A stretch of DNA of 64,000 nucleotides from CBDFHB01 sp965250115 (lineage in GTDB: Bacteria > Acidobacteriota > Vicinamibacteria > Marinacidobacterales > SMYC01): assembly GCA_965250115.1 (NCBI GenBank), contig CBDFNJ010000001.1:992001-1056000 (forward strand), written 5' to 3'. Shown here piece by piece: positions 57,137 through 64,000 of the stretch. Made by a program: the position numbers and the translations under genes. Numbering within the stretch: the first letter of the stretch is position 1; each line of letters starts with the position of its first letter. The notes beneath the pieces were generated by a model. That model saw nothing but the letters and a program-made list of their open reading frames with translations, was not told where the DNA came from and did no database searches.

Positions 57137-58309
57137 ATGAACGAGCGAGTCCTTTACTTCGACTGTTCCGCGGGGGCGAGCGGCGACATGATCCTCGCCG
57201 CGCTCATCGACCTCGGGGTGCCCTTCAAGGCGCTCGTCAAGGAGCTGGAAAAGCTCGGAGTGCCGGGCTTTCGTCTCGTGCGCTCGCGGTCCAAGCGCGG
57301 CGGCATCGCGGGGACGCGGATTCGTGTGTTGACCCAGGGCGACCGCGGCCACCGTCACTGGTCGGACTTCGAGCGCCTAGTGGGCAGAAGCCGCCTCTCG
57401 CCACGCGTCAAAGAGCGATCGCTCGCGCTCATCCGGCGTATTTTCGAGGCCGAGGCGGCGGTCCACGGAGAAACTCCCGAGCGAGTCCACCTCCACGAGC
57501 TCGGCTCACTCGATACGCTCGTCGACGTCGTGGGAGCCGTCTCGGGGCTCGAGCTTCTCGACGTCGACAGGATCACGAGCTCTCCCATCAACGTCGGTGG
57601 AGGCTCCGTCGAAACGGAGCACGGGCTTCTCGCCATCCCCGCGCCCGCCACCGCCCGTCTCCTTCAGGGAGCGGCGACCTTTTCGGACGGAGACGACTTC
57701 GAGCGAACGACCCCCACCGGCGCGTTGCTCGTTACCGCCTTCGCCGAGGGTTTCGGGGCATGGCCGTCGATGACGGTCCGGAAGATGGGATTCGGACTCG
57801 GGAGCAGGGATCCTGGCACCGGTCGCCCCAACGCTCTCCGACTCGTCCTGGGAGACCGTATCTCGCGGGCGGTCCAATTATCCCTCGTCATCGAGACGAC
57901 AATTGATGATTCGACACCTGAGCAGCTGGGCTATCTTCAAGAGAGGCTCTGGGAGGCGGGCGTCCACGACGTTTTCTTGACGCCAGTCCAAATGAAGAAG
58001 AACCGACCGGGCGTCAACGTCACGGTGCTCGCCCCTTCCGGGGCACGCGAGCGGGTCAGTACCATTTTTTTCACCGAGAGTTCGACGATCGGCCTCCGCT
58101 GCCACGAAGTGGAGCGAGACGTTCTCGACCGCGAGTGGGCGGAGGTCGAGACGGCCTATGGCACGCTCCGCATCAAGGAGGCGCTTCGAAACGGCAAGGT
58201 CGTCAACGTGGCCCCCGAGTTCGAGGATGCGAGAAAGCTCGCCGCCAAGAAACGAGTCTCTTTGAAGCAGGTCCAACAGGCGGCCCTCGTCGCCTACCGC
58301 AGGAAGTGA
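57137..58309 (+). CDS. larC: Nickel-pincer cofactor biosynthesis protein LarC
   Basis: A 390-residue DUF111 protein. Visible: YFDCSAGASGDMILAALIDL (N-terminus), HLHELGSLDTLVDVVGAVSG, the SSPINVGGGSVETEHG loop, and the C-terminal half with LVIETTIDDSTPEQLGYLQE and MKKNRPGVNVTVLAP. LarC is the CTP-dependent nickel insertase of the lactate-racemase cofactor pathway. In some bacteria it is made by frameshifting of two frames; here it is one continuous frame. LarB and LarE are not in the window. Metal ligands are probably the His residues of HLHELGS. Confidence 0.92.
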   Translation: MNERVLYFDCSAGASGDMILAALIDLGVPFKALVKELEKLGVPGFRLVRSRSKRGGIAGTRIRVLTQGDRGHRHWSDFERLVGRSRLSPRVKERSLALIRRIFEAEAAVHGETPERVHLHELGSLDTLVDVVGAVSGLELLDVDRITSSPINVGGGSVETEHGLLAIPAPATARLLQGAATFSDGDDFERTTPTGALLVTAFAEGFGAWPSMTVRKMGFGLGSRDPGTGRPNALRLVLGDRISRAVQLSLVIETTIDDSTPEQLGYLQERLWEAGVHDVFLTPVQMKKNRPGVNVTVLAPSGARERVSTIFFTESSTIGLRCHEVERDVLDREWAEVETAYGTLRIKEALRNGKVVNVAPEFEDARKLAAKKRVSLKQVQQAALVAYRRK

Positions 58310-58367
58310 GGTTCCATGAGTGGGGCACTTCCCGGAAGCCGCGTGAAGTAGGTCGGGCTTATCAATC

Positions 58368-60566
58368 GTGCGAGGGGACATCGCGGCTCTGCTAGGACTA
58401 GCCGGCATGGCCATCATGGTCGGTTGCGAGCGGGAGCAAGTAGAGCTCCTCGAATCGCGGATAGCCGTCGCGCAGAAGCGATGGGACGGCATTCTCCTCG
58501 AGTTCGGCTCGCCAGGCGCGATGCCTCGACTCGAGAGCGGCTGGTCCTACGGCGAGACCGCCGAAGACGGAAACACTTTTCGCTGGGCCGTTGCGGAGGA
58601 GGCGAGCTTTCGTTTCGAGAGCGCGCGGGAAGGCCGATTCCTCGCTTGGCTCGAATGCGAGCCCTTCGAGTTCGACGGAAGTCCCAGCCAATTCATCCAA
58701 CTGACCGTCAACGGCGAAGAGCTCGAGCCGATCGGTCTGCGTCCGGGCCGCGGACGCTATCCCGCCGACATCGATCTTCGCGCCGCCGAGAACGAAGTGA
58801 CGATCCGCTTCCGCTATGCGGGTGAGCCGACGGGGAGCGCCGCCGACCGGCGGCGCCTCGCCGTGGCCTTCTATCGTTTCGAGCTTCCGTTTGATGCCGC
58901 GCAAGCGCCGTCGGAGCGCGGTGCATTCGCGCGGGTGGCGGGTGATGACGGCAAACCCGGTATCATGCTTCCAGCCGGCGGTGAGATCTCGCTCTACGCC
59001 GAGCTCGACGAGGAGCCGGCGCGACTTCGTGTCCGGGTGGGTGCGAATTCGCCCGAGCTGCTGGCGCCGCGCGGGACGCGACTCCTCGTCGAAGTACGGG
59101 AGAGATCCGGCACGATTCTCTCCCAGGTGCTCGAAGCTCGGGAGCCCCGCGGCGAAGTGCTCGACTGGGAGGCCGGCATCGAGAGCGACGCCACGCCCAT
59201 CGAGATCCGACTCGTCGCCGAGGGCCACGCAGTGCTCGTGCGGCCCGAGCTCGTCGTTCCCAAGCGCGACGCTTCGCCGGAACCTCGGGCTCGATTCCCC
59301 CGGCGCAATCTCGTCGTCGTCTTTCTCGATGGCGCCAATGCGTTGCGCATGGGTCTCTACGGCTACTCGAAGGAGACGACTCCCAGCATCGACGCGCTCG
59401 GGGCGAGGAGCATCGTCTTCGATACAGCTGTCAGCCAGGCCGTCTATACGATCGCTTCGATCGGATCCGTTCTCACGTCCCACTATCCCGAGCGTCACCA
59501 GAGCGTCACCTTCGCGGATCGACTACGTGAGGATGCTGTCACGTTTCCGGCGTTACTGATCGAGGCCGGCTATCGGACGGCTGGCTTCTCGGGGAACGCC
59601 GTTGTGTCGAAAGCCTTCGGCCTCGACCGCGGCTACCAGGAATTCTTCCAGGTTCGAGAGCGAGAGGACTATACGGGCCGTGGCGATTCGGTCTTGCGAG
59701 CCTTTGTCGAGTGGCTCGATGACGCCGAGGACGAGCACTTCCTCGCCTACCTACACTTCCGGGAACCGCACTTTCCATACGATCCGCCCCCGCCCTTCGA
59801 TACCGCCTTCGGAAAAAGCGAGCTCTTCCCCAAGGGCATCACCGACTGGAGGAACCAAATCGAAGTGCTCAACGACAAGGCGGCGGCCGGGGAGCGCCCG
59901 CCCGCGGAAGTCCTCGACCGGATACGAGGGCTCTACGACGGCAACATGGCCTACGTCGACTCTCTCGTGGGTGAGTTGCTCGGCGAGCTCGAGCGTCGCG
60001 GTCTTTCCGACGATACCATCGTCGTTCTGACGGCCGACCACGGAGAGGCCTTGTTCGAGCACGACTACATCGGACACAACACGCAGCTCTATGAAGAGAG
60101 CATCCGAGTCCCTCTGATGATCCACATTCCGGCTACGAAGGCGCGGAGCGTCGAGGGCGTCGTCGAGCTCATCGATCTCGCGCCGACGATCCTCGAGCTT
60201 GCCGGCGTCGCCTTCGACGGCCTGGACGGGCAGAGTCTCCTCCGTCCCGAGCCGGGACGCATTGCCTTCAGCCGTACCGTCTGGGACAAGCCCCGCTACA
60301 GCGCGCGGGGGGGACGCTACAAGCTCATTTGGGACAGCAGAACCGATCGGGGCGAGTTCTACGATTTGGAGCACGACTCGGAGGAGACTCGCAACATCTT
60401 GGAAGAGGAGCCTTTCATGTCGGGTCTCTTCGAGCAGCGGCTGCTCGCGTGGCTGCGTGACCAAGAGCGTTTGCGTGCGGCGGCGCCGCCACCCGAGAGC
60501 GCGATCGTGACCGAAGAGCAGCGCGAGCTCATCGAAAATCTCGGATACACGAACATACCCAAGTGA
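58368..60566 (+). CDS. Sulfatase-fold (alkaline phosphatase superfamily) lipoprotein
   Basis: A 732-residue protein from a GTG. The N-terminus (LLGLAGMAIMVGCERE) looks like a lipoprotein signal. Residues about 20-310 are a beta-rich region without a known motif. The sulfatase-type domain starts at NLVVVFLDGANALRMGLYGY and has YGYSKETTPSIDAL, HFREPHFPYDPPPPFD, VVLTADHGEALFEHDYIGH and VPLMIHIP. The nucleophile site that is C-x-P-S-R in sulfatases reads TIASI (in AVYTIASIGSVLTSHYPERH), so the nucleophile would be Thr as in phosphoethanolamine transferases, not formylglycine. Hydrolysis or transfer of a phosphate ester is more likely than sulfate. tatD overlaps its stop. Confidence 0.75.
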   Translation: MRGDIAALLGLAGMAIMVGCEREQVELLESRIAVAQKRWDGILLEFGSPGAMPRLESGWSYGETAEDGNTFRWAVAEEASFRFESAREGRFLAWLECEPFEFDGSPSQFIQLTVNGEELEPIGLRPGRGRYPADIDLRAAENEVTIRFRYAGEPTGSAADRRRLAVAFYRFELPFDAAQAPSERGAFARVAGDDGKPGIMLPAGGEISLYAELDEEPARLRVRVGANSPELLAPRGTRLLVEVRERSGTILSQVLEAREPRGEVLDWEAGIESDATPIEIRLVAEGHAVLVRPELVVPKRDASPEPRARFPRRNLVVVFLDGANALRMGLYGYSKETTPSIDALGARSIVFDTAVSQAVYTIASIGSVLTSHYPERHQSVTFADRLREDAVTFPALLIEAGYRTAGFSGNAVVSKAFGLDRGYQEFFQVREREDYTGRGDSVLRAFVEWLDDAEDEHFLAYLHFREPHFPYDPPPPFDTAFGKSELFPKGITDWRNQIEVLNDKAAAGERPPAEVLDRIRGLYDGNMAYVDSLVGELLGELERRGLSDDTIVVLTADHGEALFEHDYIGHNTQLYEESIRVPLMIHIPATKARSVEGVVELIDLAPTILELAGVAFDGLDGQSLLRPEPGRIAFSRTVWDKPRYSARGGRYKLIWDSRTDRGEFYDLEHDSEETRNILEEEPFMSGLFEQRLLAWLRDQERLRAAAPPPESAIVTEEQRELIENLGYTNIPK

Positions 60567-61333
60567 TCGACTCGCACGCGCACCTCGATATGGAGGCCTT
60601 CGACGCCGACCGGGACGAGGTCTTGCTTCGCGCCCGCGAGGCTGGGGTCGAGACCATTATGTCGCTCGGCATGATCGACGGGAAGGACTCCTACGAGCGG
60701 GCGTTTCTTATCGTCGACGAGAATCCCAATCTTCTCACCGCGATAGGTTGCCATCCCCACGACGCCAAGCTATTCGACGAAAAGGGAGGGGAGGCGCTCG
60801 TCGAGCGGCTGGCCGACCGTTCGCGGCTCATGGCGATCGGGGAGATCGGTCTGGACTACCACTACGACAACTCGCCGCGCCCCGTGCAGCAGGAAGTCTT
60901 CCGCCGGCAGATCCGCTTGGCCAGGAAGGTCAAGCTCCCTATCATCGTGCACCAGCGCGAATCGGAGCAGGACTTGACGACGATTCTGCAGGAGGAGGAA
61001 GCTGCCGACGTCGGTGGGATCCTCCACTCTTTTACTGCCGACCTCCAGACGGCCGAGGCCGCGATCGAGCACGGGTTTCTCGTCTCGTTCTCCGGCATTC
61101 TGACCTTCAAGAGCGCCGAGGCCCTGAGGGACGTCGCACGGCAGCTGCCGCTCAGAAAGCTCCTCGTCGAGACGGACTGTCCCTACCTGGCTCCGGTACC
61201 CCACCGCGGCACGCGCAACGAGCCTGCCTTGGTCGTGGAGACGGCACGGGTGCTCGCCGAAGTCAAAGGGGTATCAGTCGAGGAGATCGAGAGCAGAACG
61301 GACGAGAACTTTCGCCGGTTGTTTCGTCTGTGA
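60563..61333 (+). CDS. tatD: TatD family metal-dependent hydrolase (DNase)
   Basis: A 256-residue TIM-barrel enzyme. Metal ligands: SHAHLD (residues 3-8), GEIGLDYHYD (about 92), IIVHQRESEQD (about 128), GGILHSFTA (about 153) and VETDCPYLAP (about 203). All expected ligands are present. TatD proteins are 3'-5' exonucleases or deoxyribonucleases. The GTG start overlaps the preceding stop (GTGA), so it is translationally coupled to the sulfatase-fold gene. Confidence 0.94.
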   Translation: MIDSHAHLDMEAFDADRDEVLLRAREAGVETIMSLGMIDGKDSYERAFLIVDENPNLLTAIGCHPHDAKLFDEKGGEALVERLADRSRLMAIGEIGLDYHYDNSPRPVQQEVFRRQIRLARKVKLPIIVHQRESEQDLTTILQEEEAADVGGILHSFTADLQTAEAAIEHGFLVSFSGILTFKSAEALRDVARQLPLRKLLVETDCPYLAPVPHRGTRNEPALVVETARVLAEVKGVSVEEIESRTDENFRRLFRL

Positions 61334-61394
61334 GGGGAGGCACTAGCGCGGCTCCCATTGCTAGCGGGATCGATTTCCGTAATAATGTGGCCGG

Positions 61395-61889
61395 ATGGCA
61401 GATAGCTCCTTTGACATTGTGTGCAAGGTGGACCTCCAAGAGGTGAGGAACGCTATCCAGCACGCGATGAAAGAGATACAGACCCGTTTCGATTTCAAGG
61501 GCTCCGGAACCGAGATCGAGCTCGTTGACGACGGCGCCGCCATCGAAGTCTCTTCTTCGGACGAGTTCAAGCTCAAGAGCGCCCTCGACGTGCTGGAAAC
61601 AAAGCTCGTGAAGCGAGACGTGAGCCTCAAAGCCCTGTCGCACAACAAGATCGACTCGGCTCTCGGCGGGACCGTCCGCATGCGGATCGATCTGCAGAGC
61701 GGAATCCCGACGGAGAAGGCACGAGAGATCGTAAAAATGGTCAAGGGCAGGAAGTTGAAAGTTCAGGTCTCGATTCAGGGCGACCAGGTCCGTGTGACCG
61801 GAAAGAAGAAAGACGATTTGCAGTCCATCATGGGGCTTCTGAAGGAGTCCAATCTCGACATTGCGATGCAATTCACGAACTACCGTTAG
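61395..61889 (+). CDS. YajQ family nucleotide-binding protein
   Basis: A 164-residue protein with the family's duplicated ferredoxin-like fold: SSFDIVCKVDLQEVRNAIQH at the N-terminus, then ETKLVKRDVSLKALSHNKID, GIPTEKAREIVKMVKGRKLK and VTGKKKDDLQSIMGLLKE. Members bind cyclic di-GMP or tRNA/GTP; in Xanthomonas a homologue acts as a c-di-GMP effector. It stands between tatD and a polyprenyl synthase gene, with gaps of 61 and 23 bp. Confidence 0.93.
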   Translation: MADSSFDIVCKVDLQEVRNAIQHAMKEIQTRFDFKGSGTEIELVDDGAAIEVSSSDEFKLKSALDVLETKLVKRDVSLKALSHNKIDSALGGTVRMRIDLQSGIPTEKAREIVKMVKGRKLKVQVSIQGDQVRVTGKKKDDLQSIMGLLKESNLDIAMQFTNYR

Positions 61890-61912
61890 AGGGAGACCCA
61901 GAGGAACACCGC

Positions 61913-62929
61913 GTGATGCCTGCTCCCGAGACCCGCTCCGATCTGCCCGAGCCCTCCGTGCCCCTCGAGGACATCTTCGCCGAGATCCAGGATGACCTTG
62001 ATACCGTCGAGCAGATCATTCGCGACAAGGTCGAGAGCAAGCTAGAGCTCGTAAAGTCCTCGAGTCGTTACATCTATCGTAGCGGGGGCAAGCGGGTCCG
62101 GCCCGCCCTCCTGTTGTTGGCCGCGAGAGCTTGTGGTTACGCCGGTCCCAAAGGACCTCAGTATGGAGCCGTCACGGAGTTCATTCATACGGCGACTCTC
62201 GTTCACGACGACATCGTAGACGAGGCCACGATGAGGCGAGGCCAGCAGTCGGTCAACGCCCTCCTGGGAAACGATTTCACGGTACTGCTCGGCGACTTCC
62301 TCTACATTCGCTCCATCGGTCTCGCGATCGAGATGGGGAGCATCGAGATCCTGGAAGTGATCACGGAGATCACGCTCCGGATGATCGAAGGTATGATTCT
62401 CGAGCTGACCCGTGGGGGCGCGATCGATCTGACGGAAGAGGAGCACCTCGAGATCCTCAAGCGCAAGACGGCCTATTTGTTCTACGGATGCGCTCAGATG
62501 GGCGCGATGCTCGGCAAAGTACCGCCCCAAGTCGCGAGCGCGCTCGGGGAGTACGGCATGAACATCGGCATGGCGTTCCAAGTCGCCGACGATCTTCTCG
62601 ACTTCACCTCGGACGAGAAGATTCTCGGAAAGCCTGTGCTCTCCGATCTGAAGGAGGGCCACGTCACGCTTCCGATCATCTATGCGCTCAAGGAGGAGCC
62701 TCGCGCTCTGCCCACGGTGCAGTCGGTGCTCGATCGGCGAGGCATCGACGACGTGAGTCGGATGGAGATCCTCGACCTCGTGCGCCGCAACGGCTGCCTC
62801 GATAGGGCCCGCATCCTTGCCGAGGACTACGCCCGTCGAGCAAAGCAGTGTCTCGAGGTCGTGCCGGAATCGCGTCATAAGGACGCCCTATCGTCGCTCA
62901 CCCACTACGTGATCGATCGGAATCGCTGA
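61913..62929 (+). CDS. Polyprenyl (octaprenyl/heptaprenyl-type) diphosphate synthase
   Basis: A 338-residue trans-isoprenyl diphosphate synthase. First Asp-rich motif LVHDDIVDEATMRRG (about residue 97), second FQVADDLLDFTSDEK (about 222), with GGKRVRPALLLLAARA upstream. The small residues before the first motif (IHTATLVHDD) fit a long-chain (C35-C50) product such as the quinone side chain. Start at GTG 61913 or ATG 61916, after GAGGAA. It follows yajQ by 23 bp. Confidence 0.92.
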   Translation: MMPAPETRSDLPEPSVPLEDIFAEIQDDLDTVEQIIRDKVESKLELVKSSSRYIYRSGGKRVRPALLLLAARACGYAGPKGPQYGAVTEFIHTATLVHDDIVDEATMRRGQQSVNALLGNDFTVLLGDFLYIRSIGLAIEMGSIEILEVITEITLRMIEGMILELTRGGAIDLTEEEHLEILKRKTAYLFYGCAQMGAMLGKVPPQVASALGEYGMNIGMAFQVADDLLDFTSDEKILGKPVLSDLKEGHVTLPIIYALKEEPRALPTVQSVLDRRGIDDVSRMEILDLVRRNGCLDRARILAEDYARRAKQCLEVVPESRHKDALSSLTHYVIDRNR

Positions 62930-62933
62930 CAGG

Positions 62934-63377
62934 TTGACTCGCTACTCTCGACGTCCCTTCCCACCCTACCGACACCGTCCCGGCCGAACGCCCCACCCCG
63001 AACGTCATCCCGAGGGGCACCTCCGTGGCCGGGTCGAGCCCGATCCGGTGGCGCTCACTGAGAAGGGATGGAGGGACAACGAGGGCTATCTTTACGCCGT
63101 CGATCTCTTCAACGCCGAGTATTGGTGGGAGGCCCACGAAGCGTGGGAGCGCCTCTGGCATCTCGAAACGCCGGGCGAGCCAGTCGCCGTGCTCTTGCAA
63201 GGGCTCATCCAGCTCGCCGCCGCTCGACTGAAGGAAAGTCAGGATGAGCTACGCGGCGCAGAGAAGCTGACTCGGGCCGCGCTTGAAAAGCTTCGATCCC
63301 TCCCCGGCGTCTATATGGGTATCGGTGGACGTGAGATCCAGGAGGCCACGAGGCGGCTGGAGCTTATCGACATATAA
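62934..63377 (+). CDS. DUF309 domain protein
   Basis: A 147-residue protein. Residues about 45-120 carry the DUF309 helical motif: LFNAEYWWEAHEAWERLWH and PVAVLLQGLIQLAAARLK, with the conserved E-x-H-E-x-W. The first 40 residues are His/Arg/Pro-rich. The start is a TTG at 62934, four bases after the previous stop. Function is unknown; the helical motif looks metal- or ligand-binding. Confidence 0.8.
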   Translation: MTRYSRRPFPPYRHRPGRTPHPERHPEGHLRGRVEPDPVALTEKGWRDNEGYLYAVDLFNAEYWWEAHEAWERLWHLETPGEPVAVLLQGLIQLAAARLKESQDELRGAEKLTRAALEKLRSLPGVYMGIGGREIQEATRRLELIDI

Positions 63378-63403
63378 GTATTTATTGTACAGCAGTTTAC
63401 GGC

Positions 63404-63428
63404 CACGTTGCGCGCAACGTGCTATACT
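63404..63428 (+). promoter_or_regulatory. 18-bp palindrome next to an extended -10 promoter
   Basis: CACGTTGCG|CGCAACGTG is a perfect palindrome at 63404-63421. Its last two bases start TGCTATACT, an extended -10 element (TATACT at 63423-63428), about 20 bp before the ATG at 63448. No good -35 hexamer is seen at the usual spacing. The arrangement suggests an operator for a dimeric repressor, or autoregulation by the response regulator itself. Confidence 0.6.
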
Positions 63429-63447
63429 TGGCGAAGAATCCCGGAAC

Positions 63448-64000
63448 ATGGTCAAGCCGCGCATCCTCGTCGTCGATGACGAGGAGCCCATTCGCAAAGC
63501 GCTTCGCATGACCCTCGAGTACGAGGGTTACGAGGTGTCGGAGGCTTCGTCCGGGAGCGAAGCGCTCACGACGATTGAGCGTGACCCCGCCGACCTCGTG
63601 TTCCTCGACATCAAGATGCCAGGTATGGACGGGCTCGAAGTGCTCGAGGAGCTTCGCGAGCGTACTGCGGTGCCTCAGGTCATCATGATCAGCGGCCACG
63701 GTACGGTGCAAACGGCCGTTCAGGCGACCAAGCTCGGGGCCTTCGACTTCATCGAAAAGCCCCTCGAGACCGAGCGGGTGCTCGTCGCCGTTCGGAACGC
63801 CATCGAGCGCAAGGAGCTCCAGGAGGAGGTCGGTCGCCTCCGTCTGCGCTTCGAGCGGCGTTACCAGATGGTGGGAAGCTCCTCCGGGCTGGATCAAGTA
63901 CGCGAGGCCATCGGCCGCTCGGCGCCCACCAACGCCACCGTGCTCATCACGGGTGAGTCCGGGACCGGCAAGGAGCTCGTCGCGCGCGCCATCCACGGTA
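63448..64000 (+). CDS. NtrC-family sigma-54-dependent response regulator (3' partial)
   Basis: The first 184 codons are in the window. The receiver domain has RILVVDDEEPIRKAL (acidic pair), the phospho-acceptor Asp in LVFLDIKMPGMDGL (about residue 53), VIMISGHGT and the Lys in FIEKPLE (about 105). A linker leads to the AAA+ domain, whose Walker A TGESGTGKELVARAIHG is the last part seen. It should activate sigma-54 promoters; the cognate kinase is not in the window. The gene follows an extended -10 promoter with a perfect palindrome. Confidence 0.94.
   Translation, partial: MVKPRILVVDDEEPIRKALRMTLEYEGYEVSEASSGSEALTTIERDPADLVFLDIKMPGMDGLEVLEELRERTAVPQVIMISGHGTVQTAVQATKLGAFDFIEKPLETERVLVAVRNAIERKELQEEVGRLRLRFERRYQMVGSSSGLDQVREAIGRSAPTNATVLITGESGTGKELVARAIHG

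Noticed and set aside
63396..63428. Classical sigma-70 promoter with TTTACG as -35
   Set aside because: Spacing to TATACT is 21 bp, too long for a normal promoter; only the extended -10 is kept.

Overview
The window is 64 kb of high-GC bacterial chromosome. It is dominated by housekeeping genes and interrupted by two stretches of nested insertion sequences. No ribosomal RNA is present, so the organism can only be inferred from gene content: a type IV pilus tip gene, the tig-clpP-clpX-lon and engB-rho-rpmE-prfA-prmC-murA runs, a MoxR/DUF58/DUF4129/DUF4350/RDD/SpoIIM membrane operon, LarC, SelB, a cyanophycinase-like lipid-free secreted protein and a GlgC of the 'PAVPFGGKYRLVD' type. This suits an environmental Gram-negative such as an acidobacterium (moderate confidence).

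Layout. 0-6.3 kb: a GGDEF-like protein with a repeat-rich N-terminus (5' end cut by the window), a GNAT acetyltransferase, then on the minus strand an ECHDC3-like enoyl-CoA hydratase, a sodium:solute symporter and an MsbA-like ABC exporter. 6.4-13.9 kb: a PilX-like minor pilin and a pilY1 gene broken by a frameshift and by an IS256-family element that itself carries an ISAzo13-family element. 13.9-22.9 kb (minus): a translationally coupled operon running RDD, SpoIIM, multi-pass membrane protein (broken by a second, intact IS256 copy), DUF4129, DUF4350, MoxR, DUF58, preceded by a zinc-ribbon RDD gene. 22.9-23.3 kb: a non-coding, palindrome-rich stretch. 23.3-34.7 kb (minus): murA, prmC, prfA, rpmE, rho, engB, lon, clpX, clpP, tig and tRNA-Leu(UAG). 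34.8-40.1 kb: potassium channel, frameshifted M1 peptidase, membrane protein, lipoprotein, DUF4239 protein. 40.3-44.7 kb: an IS481-family element split by a different IS256-family element whose terminal repeat is split by a second ISAzo13 copy. 44.7-45.3 kb: an HNH nuclease remnant and tRNA-Leu(CAG). 45.3-64 kb: rnr, ppx (with an in-frame amber codon), apaH, a CHAD-CYTH fusion, a lipoprotein, cyanophycinase, selB, a GreB-like factor, two decayed genes (a small hypothetical and glgC), radC, larC, a sulfatase-fold lipoprotein, tatD, yajQ, polyprenyl diphosphate synthase, DUF309 and the start of an NtrC-type regulator.

The most informative part is the mobile DNA. All element ends and target duplications can be read directly, so every interrupted gene can be reconstructed base by base. 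Both 1,925-bp ISAzo13-family copies carry two overlapping transposase frames joined at a run of eight A, an unusual N-terminal winged-helix-like extension, a hairpin over the ribosome-binding site and a TAA target duplication. Several chromosomal genes outside the elements are also broken (pilY1, M1 peptidase, ppx, glgC, a small hypothetical), which points either to ongoing gene decay or to residual assembly errors.
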